Shown here: positions 1-10,068 of the stretch, in pieces
How the letters are laid out: each line of letters opens with the position of its first letter
How positions within the stretch are numbered: the stretch's first letter is position 1
Source of the DNA: Coptodactyla brooksi
Taxonomy: Eukaryota > Arthropoda > Insecta > Coleoptera > Scarabaeidae
DNA: 21,716 bases
Direction of reading: 5' to 3'
NCBI GenBank assembly: GCA_033557675.1
Contig: JAWQRM010000530.1
Location: 1 to 21,716, forward strand
Made by a program: the position numbers and the translations under genes
The notes under the pieces: generated by a model
What the model was told of the DNA's origin: nothing
Databases searched by the model: none
The model's input: the letters and a program-made list of their open reading frames with translations, nothing else

Positions 1-16
1 TATAATATATATATAT

Positions 17-21
<5 letters not shown>

Positions 22-64
<43 letters not shown>
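22..64. repeat. (AT)n microsatellite
   Basis: About 21 uninterrupted AT dinucleotides, preceded by an interrupted TA-rich run from position 1. Confidence 0.97.
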
Positions 65-67
<3 letters not shown>

Positions 68-637
68 TTATTCCTTTAATTTTTGTTTACTTTCGGTGAT
101 CGGTTATACGTCACTTTTCCTATGTTTTTTCCCAGCCGCTTTGTGTTCCTATAAAACCGAAAAAAAAAACTGCGACGTAATTTAAGTTTGGCCAATTTTG
201 CTACAGACTGTGTTGCTAGCACACCCACACAGGTGTATGACTAACACGGGGTTCTCGATAAAGTTATATTCGTGATTGTTATTTTAAGCAGAAGCTTTCG
301 CAGAAATTTATTCCTTCTAAATCGCCAGCGTGACATTTAGAACTCTTGTCTCCATTGCCAAATTACGTCTTTCTTACAACATCTAAATGTTCGAAGAAAT
401 AATTGCTTATAATTAATAAATAATTTTTCGCAGCGCATTGTCGAGGAGAATAATAAAATTTATTACACGATCTATCCGTACTGACGACTTGTTTGATTGT
501 TGATCGGTTTGGAAATGAAGTTATACCTAATATAAATAGCTTTCGACAAATAGATTTAGTTACATTTTGGCGAGATTTACAAATTAATTAATGATACTAT
601 ATCAAAGGAATAATATCATTTGTTCTTAGTGTAAACT
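65..637. other. AT-rich spacer, no feature recognised
   Basis: No frame of useful length, repeat or transposon motif was seen. Isolated higher-GC words, for example around 215-255, carry no recognisable signal. Confidence 0.5.
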
Positions 638-690
638 CAGGAGCGATGAAAGATAGATCCTATCACAGAGGACCTGTCTTCCATCGCACT
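638..690. repeat. hairpin 1 with GGAGCGATGAA arm
   Basis: GAGCGATGAAAGATAGATCC (641-660) pairs with 670-689 over 20 positions with three mismatches and a 9-base loop. The 5' arm word CAGGAGCGATGAAA recurs in the larger hairpin at 2199-2212. Confidence 0.7.
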
Positions 691-1282
691 ATCAATAATA
701 AACATCTAAATCAATAAATCTTTGCTAAAACGATAATCTATCAGATAATGTAAACAGTTTGAAGTTGTTGTACGGTATTCAAACAACTATAATTTAAAGC
801 TTCAGATAAAAAAAGTCCGAAATCTAGAGTATCTGCAATAATCATATTAAGTGGCTCAGTGATTGACAATCGATAATTTTTAATTACCTATCTTCTAGTT
901 ATAGTTTACAAATATCACTATTATTGGCTGTAAACATATAAGCACGTGAAAAATAAAACAACACATTATTTATAATGATCACACCTAGCGTAACATATGA
1001 TGCAATAAGCTGAACTTGAACATTGTATATGAAACAGCTAATCTCGATATGGTTTATCAGAGCGCACTTATCGACATTTTGATAGGTCTAAATATATGTA
1101 TTTACAAATTTACGTTATAAACGGTTTACTGATAGTTGACATGCTGTGTGTACATACAGCAAGTTCTAAATGAGTGAAAGTCAATAATAATAGTTACTGA
1201 ATAAAAAGTTTTATAAATATAATACCTAGTAATTGAATTTGTTATAACTAAAAACCTGCTTAATACGGGATTCAAAAGCTAT
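691..1282. other. AT-rich spacer, no feature recognised
   Basis: No coding or repeat structure could be supported in this interval. Confidence 0.5.
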
Positions 1283-1314
1283 TAGACTAAGCTAATTCTA
1301 GACTAAGCTAATAT
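1283..1314 (+). repeat. 16-bp tandem duplication
   Basis: TAGACTAAGCTAATTC at 1283-1298 is followed directly by TAGACTAAGCTAATAT. Confidence 0.85.
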
Positions 1315-1470
1315 TCATAAGCGATTAAACTAATATCTTAGTTGACAACACAGCTGGGGTAGATGAGTATAATAATCATTGTGCTGCTTCTATTTCAAGG
1401 GGTGTTTAGAAATAGAAATATAATAAAAAATAATCAGTTGGGCAGCAGTTTTGAGCAGTTTTTTTTTATT

Positions 1471-1523
1471 TAAAGAAAAAAAATAAAGTAATATTAATAA
1501 TATTACTTTATTTTTTTTCTTTA
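1471..1523. repeat. perfect 26-bp palindrome with 1-base loop
   Basis: The arm at 1471-1496 is exactly inverted at 1498-1523 with a single A between. The arms are AT-rich with an A8/T8 run. No terminal repeats or target duplication were identified, so it is recorded as a foldback structure and not as a named element. The 82-codon minus-strand frame across it is not a credible gene. Confidence 0.95.
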
Positions 1524-1968
1524 TAGTATTTATAGACGAAGAAACAAAATTATTTACAAATGTATTTGAGGCAGCAAACAATATCAAAGCAGAATAATCT
1601 AAGCAAAATATGATAATTACTTTTGTAATAACCAACAACTTCTTTTACGTTTACCAAAATATGCAATAATAATGCAAAATAATTGATAAATTAAAGAAAT
1701 TTGAGAGGCTGTGGGCTGTTTCATAAACTAAAAATAAGAGTGACTCATTTCATGTTGTGTGAAGCTCACAGATGGAAAATCAACAATTTAAACTGATTTG
1801 TAGCACACATTCTGTTTGTAAGAAGCAATTATAGAATGAACGGTTTGCCTCATCCAAAAAATTATTTTGCTGAAGAGGTACGGAAGTATAATGTAGTTAA
1901 TTGCAGAAGAAATCTTTTAAAATCTGGTTGGTCTGCAACATTTATTCAACAAGTATTCCTGTATTACT
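1524..1968. other. spacer, only a 43-codon frame seen
   Basis: A short plus-strand frame begins at ATG 1835 (MNGLPHPKNYFAEEVRKYN) and ends at 1966. It matches no family I recognise and may be chance or a transposon scrap. Nothing else is supported here. Confidence 0.3.
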
Positions 1969-1969
1969 A

Positions 1970-2042
1970 ATTACAATTAAATATACATTATTTAAGTAAT
2001 TAAAATTGCAATTACAATTAAAAGTCACGATTACAATTAAAA
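1970..2042 (+). repeat. three short direct repeats of ATTACAATTAAA
   Basis: The word occurs at about 1970-1982, 2011-2022 and 2030-2042 in AT-rich sequence, consistent with a small degenerate repeat cluster. Confidence 0.6.
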
Positions 2043-2122
2043 GAACTAGAATTTTATTTTGTATCTGATATGGGAAATTGTTCATATGTCCGTATTACAT
2101 AAAGAACTACATTTACATAGCT

Positions 2123-2315
2123 TAACCAATTGTCACTTCTACACCAAAATTCGAAGCTGCACGCTCGACGCACGTTTCGCTAACCAAGTTAACATAATCA
2201 GGAGCGATGAAAAACTGAGGCCAGTTCTTCATTGCTTCTACTGATGCTAACGTGGTTAGCGAAACATGTGTCGAGCATGCAGTTTTCAATTTAGGTGTGG
2301 TGGTGACAATTGTTA
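2123..2315. repeat. long imperfect foldback, hairpin 2 (MITE-like)
   Basis: Arms at 2123-2196 and 2241-2315 are imperfect inverted copies. They share TTTCGCTAACCA, GCTCGACRCAYGTTTCGC and AATTGTCAC. The centre is a second stem (AGGAGCGATGAAAAACTG at 2200-2217 with 2222-2239, one mismatch plus wobble pairs) closed by a 4-base loop. Nearly the whole 193 bases can fold into one hairpin. No clear target duplication was found. The 61-codon frame over the left arm is a by-product of the repeat. Confidence 0.8.
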
Positions 2316-2569
2316 CATTCTTACACTCTATTTTGATATGAGTATAATATTACTTTCGTGATAAAATATTTAAACAGAGCTGTAATCTTTGATTTAGCTT
2401 CAACCACAATTTCCGTTGTAGAAAACACAAATTAAAATTCTAAAATGAAAATGGTAATATATAATCGGGAAGTTCCTATTGTGTGTGTGAATGTGCTGCT
2501 TTTCCGTGAACATTTTGCCAAAAATAAAGTAAATGTTATTGAAACCGAAATTAACTTTCTTAATTTTAT

Positions 2570-2609
2570 TGTACACTGTTTATACCTTCCAAGGTATAAA
2601 CAGTGCACA
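2570..2609. repeat. 19-bp near-perfect palindrome with 2-base loop
   Basis: TGTACACTGTTTATACCTT (2570-2588), CC, then the inverted copy at 2591-2609 with one mismatch. The 60-codon frame across it is not a credible gene. Confidence 0.9.
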
Positions 2610-2745
2610 ATTACATTCCTGCTTTGAACTCAATTTATTTTCTTGCTATTATCTTCAACAGCTCTGAGTACTTCCTTTAACGCTTCTTATCCTATGATTT
2701 ATTTTCAAAATTCCATTAAAGAGAAATAAGAAATAATTAATTTAA

Positions 2746-2824
2746 TAGGGTAGGATTTAAATGGGTCATCTAATCTAAGTATAGACTTATTAATTTATAC
2801 TTAGATTGTAACACCCTTACCCTA
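2746..2824. repeat. imperfect inverted repeat, TAGGGTA ends
   Basis: TAGGGTAGG...TCTAAGTATA at 2746-2783 is inverted at 2796-2824 with gaps. Both ends share TAGGGTA and the inner stems share ATCTAAGTATA. It may be a degenerate MITE. Confidence 0.65.
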
Positions 2825-3059
2825 AAAGCAAAACAAAATTATTAATTATAACTAATTATATCATTAAACCTGGCAAGCAGCGGTAATATGAAAATTATAA
2901 AAGTAAATTGTATCGATATGGGAATAATATATCTTATAAAATACTTTTAATGCGCGCAATCTAAAATTGCATTTGCTATGGAGACTTTTCGTATATTTTA
3001 CGCTTTATAAGGAATTGGTAGGCGATTAAATAACATCCTAATATAATTTCACTGTTTTT
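2825..3059. other. spacer, no feature recognised
   Basis: AT-rich sequence between the foldback at 2.8 kb and the 3' end of the LINE relic. It could include the LINE 3' untranslated tail, but no poly-A or simple tail was identified. Confidence 0.4.
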
Positions 3060-4300
3060 TGCATTACTATGATCTAAGGAATATGTGTTTAGGGATATAT
3101 CTCCAGGAAAGGGTACATTCTTTGTATATGACTAAACAATTTAATTTTTTAGACTTTCACAAATCTCATTATATCTCCTCCTTCAATTAATTCATTTAAC
3201 TCGTAGTTCAATGTCTGTCTTCATTTATCCCCCTCTCTTATTTGTCCATATAGTCGTCGGAATACACTTCTCTCAAATATCTTCAGCACTTTTTCATTTT
3301 CCCGAAAAGTACATATGCTTCGCAGGGGTATGATGTTATGGGTCTTATTATGGTGTTATACGTTTTAGATTTAGCTCCTCTACGTAACACATTGGATGAC
3401 ATAAGAATCTTCAGATTATTTCCATCCCTGTTTCCTTTGCTTTGAACCTTGTATTTTTTATTTATTTATAACTTCTCGTATACTTCTTGTAATATTGTCC
3501 CACTTCGACTATTTAATATTATGTCATCTGTATACGCATCTCGTCCTTACTACCTCACTCTCATCATCACCTCTAAGGCTAGATTAAGTAATAGCGCATC
3601 ACCCCGCCTAATATCGCCAAATATTTCAGAACTTTCTGTGATTTGATTATTTATTGAAACTACTGATCGTGATCCTTTCATTATCATCTTACTCAAATTT
3701 ATTAAATTTATTCTTCCTTTGATATTCATAGTGATGTCAATTTCGCATCAGTGTTCGCTATGTACTTTATGAAACGCTTGTTTGAAATCAACAAATATAT
3801 TGCATGATCCGGTATTATATTTGTAACATTTATCTAAAACCTGCAACATGATACGTATCGGGGGTGGATCTATTCGGTCTAAATCGTGCTTGGTATTCAC
3901 CAAGATTATATTCTGCGTATTTAGTTATTTTGCTGTGCACCGAACTTGACATAATCGTATGTTACATCAAATAACGTTATTGCTTGGTAGTGGCTCACAC
4001 TCTTTTATACAGGATGAATGGTTCCTATTCTCTACTCAACTTGTATCTGCTCTTCATTCCACTGCGCATATAGTTCTCATCATAACTGTTGCTTAATCAT
4101 CTGTGCATCTTTATTGTTTATCACCTTGTTAAACAATAATTCTTTTACTTGCATAACTTCTTCATAGGATGGTACTATCATTTGGGTCTCCGTAGTCTCA
4201 TACTTTTTGGGCTTTCTCTCCATCATGGTTGTCATTCAATAACAAAATTTCAAAGTATTCTTTCCATCACCAGTTATCTATTCTATATTAAATCTTTTAG
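3060..4300 (-). pseudogene. non-LTR retrotransposon (LINE) reverse transcriptase relic
   Basis: Minus-strand motifs follow the LINE pol order from high to low coordinate. WKEYFEILLLND (4241-4265) is the linker before the RT. IVPSYEEVMQVKELLFNKV precedes the fingers. FVDFKQAFHKVH (3760-3795) matches the LFIDFKqAFDsV block, with the catalytic Asp region altered. SSEIFGDIRRGDALLLNLAL (about 3571-3630) matches the f.i..GvRQGDpLSP block. AYTDDIIL (from 3537) matches the YADD box with A to T. Then FERSVFRRLYGQIREGD (3229-3277), ELNELIEGGDI, and LFSHIQRM near 3120 form the typical C-terminal region. Frames shift and stops occur between blocks. It encodes no working enzyme. Clade (RTE, jockey or related) was not resolved. 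Confidence 0.85.
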
Positions 4301-4640
4301 TTACCTGTATTCTTAGAAAATTTCCAGACTTTTTAATAGCATGTCTTTCTTATACTTGATTTGTTTCTTTTATGTCTTCTTTCATCGTCTTTCTGCCATT
4401 CGGGTTGTATATTCCTTTTATTGTAATATTTTCCTTATGCAATTCTTTGCTGCGATTTCTTTTCTCAATCTTTTCTACCGGGTGTATAATAGTGTTCTCA
4501 CTCTCACGCTGTACTTTAATCTTTAGGTGTTTTCAATACGTTCTATATTCTCTTTCATTCGTTACGTTTCATTTTTATTTCTTTCAGTATGACGTTTTCT
4601 TTTGATTCTATCATTTGTTGTAATTCGCTGCTACCCAGAA
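4301..4640 (-). other. possible upstream continuation of the LINE relic
   Basis: The minus strand here is rich in Lys/Glu/Arg/Asn codons in alternating frames, as expected of the decayed stretch between the endonuclease and the RT of a LINE. No endonuclease motif was found. The plus-strand frames of 61-77 codons in this interval are Phe/Ser-rich shadows. Confidence 0.35.
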
Positions 4641-4681
4641 GTGACATCGACTACAGTTTACATTCTCCTCCTGTTTGTTAA

Positions 4682-4921
4682 CCTTTAATGGTCGAAAGGC
4701 GCCGCTGAGGTGACCTGCTAAATGCTTTAAAAATCGAAAGGCTCCGCTACGGGAACATTTCGTTATCTCTTAACGTTAGTCATACATAACCACATATGGT
4801 TCCTACCAGTTGCCGTTTATTTGAGATAACGAAATATCCCCGTAGCGGAGCCTTTCGATTTTTAAAGCATTTAGTATATACCTATTCTTTCATCCCTTCG
4901 GAATCCTTCGATCGTTCAAGG
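4682..4921. mobile_element. piggyBac-type MITE, 240 bp, with TTAA target duplication
   Basis: TTAA lies at both edges (4678-4681 and 4922-4925). The termini are imperfect inverted repeats: CCTTTAATGGTCGAAAGGC at the left, and CCTTGAACGATCGAAGGA on the minus strand at the right. An inner 52-base arm (4718-4769) is inverted at 4823-4874 with three mismatches, leaving a 53-base centre. TTAA duplication is the hallmark of piggyBac-superfamily insertion. There is no coding capacity, so this would be a non-autonomous element. Confidence 0.7.
4691..4752 (+). repeat. direct repeat inside the MITE arm
   Basis: GTCGAAAGGCGCCGCTGAGG at 4691-4710 recurs as ATCGAAAGGCTCCGCTACGG at 4733-4752, 42 bases apart. 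The left arm therefore contains two related copies of its terminal motif. Confidence 0.65.
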
Positions 4922-4925
4922 TTAA

Positions 4926-5849
4926 TGTAAAGTTTTATACAGAGCGTTCACAAATGTCCAAGTCCTACGGAACCGCAACTGATTAGGCAACCAAACTTGC
5001 AGTATAGTAATGATTAAAATAAAAGCTAACCCTAAAACATATTCTTAACTTCGAAGCGACCACGTGATTTTGCAGTTCTGAAACGTACTATTTTGTTTGA
5101 TATCCTTACTTAAACCACGTATAAACAGAATTAAACAGAAGTTCCCCGATATCAACAGAAGTCCAATATTTTCCTAGTCAAAGTGCGTCTCTCAAATACT
5201 ACGTTAATATCTACGTTATTAATATATAGTTAATTCTAGGTTGATAATCTATTTTTACGTTTTAAGTACACATTTTAGTACAGCCATCAATTACATTGAC
5301 AGTTGCCATTTAAGTACAACTATTTTATTTATTTTATTATCATTTTAGTGATGAAAGTTTTTTTCTAATTTCTAATCGGAAATTTATTTCATTTCATTAT
5401 TTATTTTATTTTTTGAAATGAGAGGAAGAGGCACAAAATGCGTAATAAACAAATATTCTATTGTTTATAGAATAATAACAAACATCTGAATCCAAGAAAG
5501 CTAGTGCTACAAGATGCTGTCTGAGATGCCACAGATGTAACATTTTTCTACGGATGCATTTGATACACGAGGCTTTACTTTATACAATTATGCTAGAAGA
5601 CGCTGGAAAAGGTTCAAGTCATTTCTGGGTGCTTGTAAAGGAAGGGGTGCTGCGAACCAAGCTTTTGGATATTCTCTTACAACAAAAATACAGAAGTCAC
5701 CAAGACCTTTAGTTACTCCTTCTGTAAGTTGGAATCCACAATTCTACTCTCCAACTGCAGTATAGGTGGGCGCCTAGACAAAATCACTGCAAGAACTAAA
5801 AAGCTTTCTCACAATGGATCTGTACTAATATCTATAACATATGGGACAC
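4926..5849. other. spacer with unidentified short frames
   Basis: At 5542-5770 two plus-strand frames stay open for 50-75 codons, one containing FDTRGFTLYNYARRRWKRFK. I could not match them to a family and would not call a gene. The rest, about 5000-5450, is AT-rich without recognisable content. Confidence 0.35.
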
Positions 5850-7700
5850 TGTGAAACGGTTCGTTTCGAGCCTTCCCTTTTTTTGTGGACGTTTGGTCCT
5901 TTTCCTTTTTTCTGCTCTTCTGGGTTTTGGTTGTAATAGTATGCTTGAGCAACTTGTTTTTCTGCCGCTCGCGTTTCCCGACATCGTGTACGCGTCGTGG
6001 TTCGCTGCTTCCGTGACTTTTCGCTTATTTTCTTGGCGACCTTCCATGAGTTTGCCGCTTGTAGGCTCCGTTGTGGTGAACTTGTCGTATTCTATGTCTT
6101 CGTCAGTTTTCCTGTGTTACATACGCACCTTGCGTGGGCACGTAAAGAAAGAAATGTTCAAGATTGCTGACTTATTTATAGGTCGTTTCCAGCTTTGGCG
6201 ATTGATTGTTAGTAGCATCTTTTCGAGCCGACATCTAGTGCTCGTTTTCCGAACTCAACTTTTAGCGTCGCTGTGTAGATTTCTGCTTCGATACTATCCC
6301 GCGTGCGGCTGATGAGCGTGACGATCGCTCTATTATCTCTATTTTGATTTGAATTTGTTCTGGCGTTTTTTTTTTATTCTGGCCTTCCAGTGACTAAGCA
6401 GGCCTGCTATTGTCCTTCTGTTGTTTATTAGCTTGTTCGTTTGGGGAAATTGTTCCTTCCGGTGTGTGCATAGGTTGGTGTTAGTACTTCTTCTTTTCCA
6501 GCTATGTAAGCAAGTTTTCTTTCTGGGAAGCTTTCTTCTACGTTAGACACGGTAGAGTGCTTTTGGTTGGTGCTCTCGTCGTATTCCAGATAGAGAAGGC
6601 TATGGAAGTTGGTATTTTGTCGAAAGTCTTGCAAGGCGTTTCGAATCGCGTTGTTTGCGGATTATTCACTTCATTCCTTCGAGTTGGGGACGATTAGTCG
6701 TTTGGGTATTTTGGTTTTGAATACGTACGTATTCCATCGAGGATCGTGACGACGTCCTCTCGACGGTGCGTCGGATTTATCTATCTGCATCGTCGATTAC
6801 TTTGGACCGTTTAATTTCTGACAGTATGTGGAATGGAAATTATTTTTTTTCTAAGGGAATCCATGTGTATTTTTCTCCTAAGTGTCGTATTCTGTATTTC
6901 TCGTGCTGCATATGAGCATGAACATCGGTTACGTTGCTGTCCGTCAAGTTTGAGATAACCCGAAGCGCTATCTACGGAAGGAGGAGTTAATTGCCGAATA
7001 TTTTGTACAAATCTTGATTGTAATCTTTTATTTTTACCAGTTATCTGTTTATTGTTATCACAATTATCTTTATGTTTGCTTTTCTCACATGTTTTGATTA
7101 CTGAGAACGAACTTAACCTCACTTTCTTATTTGTACCATTTTTACGTTCAATTTTGCTTTGCCGTTGGTGTCCTACGTTCGAGATAGAGCCGACATCTGT
7201 TGGCGTAACGGTGAAACTTATATCTGCGAGTGAGTTTAAAGAAAGATTTTTCTTATTAATTTTGTTAACTATTGTTCTTGATTATTGTAAACATTCTGCT
7301 GAGTTTGCTTTGTAATATATGTTGTCTTGGTTCTCTTGGAAGGAGGTATTTTCTTTAGTCACGCATACAGGGAGTCTGGATTTTTACGAGAATGTGGCGC
7401 TCACCCTTCATCCCTTAATCTAGGACTTACCCCTTCTCCACTGTGTGGGGCCGGAACCCAAATTTACCCTGTATAATTCAGAGTTTGTCGTTCTCCAAGG
7501 AAGGAGACCTTGTGATTGTGTCAGTGTTTTGGTGGAGGTTGGGGTCTTCCAGTACCTCCGCCGCAATGCACGTTACAACTGTTTATCTTATGAAGATGTA
7601 ATATTGACTTTATATTGTACGATAATGACATTGAACATTATCCTTTATCTGCTTATTCTGCTAATTTTGAGTATAATTTCGATAGTCATGAGCGACCGCT
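5850..7700. other. unidentified block with raised G+C, possible decayed retroelement
   Basis: Base composition changes near 5850 and returns to AT-rich near 7700. Open frames of 68-153 codons occur on both strands. Minus-strand frames at 5832-6047, 6428-6634 and 6811-7122 are rich in Lys, Arg, Gln and Ser, as in gag-like proteins of retroelements, but no zinc knuckle, protease, RT or integrase motif was found. The 153-codon plus-strand frame at 5851-6312 is Phe/Leu/Ser-rich and looks like the antisense shadow of that basic strand, though it has one or two hydrophobic stretches. No terminal repeats were found. Identity is unknown. Confidence 0.35.
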
Positions 7701-8039
7701 AAATATTATTATAACCCCTAAATGTGTTAAAATTTTGCATGAATAAGAAGTTAGAAAGTGAGACAAAGAAATTAAAAAGAATTGTTTTTAAAGTACCATA
7801 CACAACATATTGGTATTTTATACAACCCCACCCACGTGATTGTTATAAATATTTTTCAGAATTCAGTTACTTAAATTTCGATATATCTTTTCCTGTGTTG
7901 TAAAGTTCCACCAAAAGCAGATTTAGTTTGATATAACTATGTCAACAGTTCTAAAAAATCTGCCAAAAGTATAACTGTTAACATTTTCAGCTATACTATT
8001 TGTTAGCGACAAAACAACTCGGGCATTCATTTGGTTTTC
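7701..8039. other. AT-rich spacer, no feature recognised
   Basis: No gene, repeat or element motif is supported here. Confidence 0.45.
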
Positions 8040-8235
8040 TTGATTTACTTCATAATCTTCCGTTTATTTCACATTCTGTAGAAACACTTTCGTCCTTTTG
8101 TTCATTTTCATATATTATTATTTTTTTAATTTTCGTTGATTCTTGTCGTTTGTTGTTACATTTCTCTAAAACTAACAAACGCCTTAACCACAATAACACT
8201 GTTTTGAATTTCGACAGATATTTCAGTTTATATAA
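8040..8235 (-). pseudogene. short coding-like relic, copy 1 of a repeated family
   Basis: The minus strand reads CNNKRQESTKIKKIIIYENE followed by QKDESVSTECEING and a stop. The same pattern (NK.Q.S.KIK.I..ENEQ...S) and about 60 bases of similar DNA recur at 9840-9955. It resembles the acidic, low-complexity C-terminal tail of pogo/jerky-type transposases, but no diagnostic catalytic motif is present. The 84-codon plus-strand frame here is its antisense shadow. Confidence 0.35.
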
Positions 8236-8254
8236 TAAACCTTCAGGAGAATGA

Positions 8255-9530
8255 AACCAGAAACTGTGTGCAAGACTTATATACCTAACTCCTATCCTAA
8301 TTGCTTTTTAATACTGCTCAAACTGGTTACAAGAATTGATTTTTAATTGTCCTGCCCTTTTTTACCTACCGTCAAAAACTATTGATACAGGTATAGAGTT
8401 TCCAGACTTTCCGCTGCGTCAAGTTGACTATATTAACTTAATTAATTTTAATCTGTTTTAATTCTATTTTATCATCTGTCCTTTAATTTAGAGTTATCAT
8501 GTAGGCAGTCTTGCTAGATTTCTCAGATCTATTATATTTAAATTAAGCTAAGTGCTCTTTATACCCAATTTTAAGGGACCTAAATTTAAACGGACTATCG
8601 CATTTGTCCGATGTAATTTTTATCACAATTTATACAACTGATTTTATAAAACCCTGACCTGTCTATTAAATCTATTTTATCTTTGAATTACATTTGCTAG
8701 CTAATCTTTTAGTGGTTTTATCATGGGGGAGTTTAATGAATCGCTTAGGTTTGTCTTTAATTAATATTTCAAATGATGATTTCTGATGCTATGAATCCAT
8801 TTGTATTAGTCTCTTTCCGAAAAATATCGAATTCCTCCATGTTTTTTTCTTATTATTAAAGTTATCTAAAGTGTATAATTTAGATTAAATTTGGATTAAA
8901 TTTTAATCCTTTACTCCATGGGTTTGGGTCTTCCGGTTTAATTTTTTGTGGAGATTCATTATCCACTAAACTACCTGTTTCGTTCGAATTGGTTTGTTTA
9001 GTTTTATTCATGAATTTTAATAGTGAAAATTAACAAATGTTGGTATTCATTGTTGCTTGAGTTCTTAGTTAATGTTAGACTCAGTAGACTCTGTTTATGA
9101 CGTTCCTGCATACAACGCTCCATAGTTTACATCGTACGTATATTCCTGTCCCATTCCAATCTCAATTATCTGTAATGTAATGTTTGTCTAATATAATGTA
9201 CCTGCTTATAAGTCTACTGTACACGCCGGGCTTGTGCATAAATTATTCAACGAGTCGGAGATATCCCTGAATTACGTCGTAGTACAGTACAATTGTTCTC
9301 GACAGTTCGTTAGTCGGATGGGACACGGTAATACATTAAATTACATTTAATTATAATTAAATTATATATTTTCGCGACAGGATTATTTAAATATGCGTGG
9401 AGCATACTCATATGTACTGTAAGTCGCGATAAGAAATTGATAATATTAAAGAAAATCTCATCCTTAACATTGTTCAAATGGCCACAAACCTATATTTAAT
9501 TACTGAAAGCTAGTTGAGAAAAAGCTAACA
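8255..9530. other. AT-rich spacer, no gene recognised
   Basis: A somewhat richer island lies at about 9220-9330, with TCGCGACAGG near 9373 and its partial inverse CTGTAAGTCGCGA near 9417. No element could be built from these. Confidence 0.4.
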
Positions 9531-9549
9531 AGCGATAAGTCTTATCGCT
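9531..9549. repeat. 19-base perfect palindrome
   Basis: AGCGATAAG, T, CTTATCGCT: a 9-bp stem with a one-base centre. Confidence 0.85.
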
Positions 9550-9810
9550 GAAAGAATGTAAACATCAACCCAACATTAAGCCAAAATAAACACTTCGTGA
9601 AACCGATAACAGTAAAGAAGAATTAATACTGGCAAATTCCTTGGACTAATCTAGTAAAATAAGACGATGGAAGGTGGTAGGCGGAAAGTCGTTTGTGGAG
9701 GTTAGAGATTTTATTTTTGGTGTAGATTTTACGGTTGAATGTTCCTGTAAGTGTAGGAAATTGGCTAAAAGCTATTAAAAATTTATAACTCTCATCGCTC
9801 TATTTCTAAT

Positions 9811-10068
9811 TCATCTATTTAAAAAGAAGATGAATGTTCTTTTATTTACTTCAATTTCCGCAGACGCGCTTGAATCATCAGAATTTTCACCCTCTTGTTC
9901 ATTTTCACATAATACTATTTTTATTTTCCTTGATTTTTGTAATTTGTTCATCTTTGGATATGCTTTAATCGTGGATATACAGCGCCGCGTACATGCATAA
10001 AAATAGTTTCGATAAATTGGAGTTTCAACACGGAGCTTCTGGATGGAGGACTGAGACTTCTGAGGCAC
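9811..10068 (-). pseudogene. short coding-like relic, copy 2 of a repeated family
   Basis: An open minus-strand frame of 85 codons beginning MPQKSQSSIQKLRVETPIY. Its second half (MNKLQKSRKIKIVLCENEQE followed by an acidic Ser/Asp run) parallels the relic at 8.1 kb. Because a homologous, broken copy exists 1.7 kb away, this is more likely a transposon fragment with a surviving frame than a host gene. The exact family is not identified; a pogo/jerky-type C-terminal tail is one possibility. Confidence 0.35.

Noticed and set aside
661..668. TATCACAG in hairpin 1 equals the start of insect miR-2 family microRNAs
   Set aside because: The word sits in the terminal loop, the stem is too short for a typical precursor, and the following bases do not match the family. 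An 8-base match is expected by chance.
1390..1638. 82-codon minus-strand frame
   Set aside because: It crosses the perfect palindrome and its sequence is dominated by AT-rich codons (Ile, Lys, Leu, Phe); no motif is visible.
2059..2244. 61-codon plus-strand frame
   Set aside because: Most of it is the left arm and core of the foldback at 2123-2315.
4341..4605. Two overlapping Phe-rich plus-strand frames
   Set aside because: They are antisense to the Lys/Glu-rich probable LINE region on the minus strand and have no coding features of their own.
5851..6312. 153-codon plus-strand frame as a membrane protein gene
   Set aside because: It is Phe/Leu/Ser-rich in the manner of an antisense shadow of a basic, Lys/Arg-rich strand, has no recognised domain, and lies in a block that looks like a decayed retroelement.
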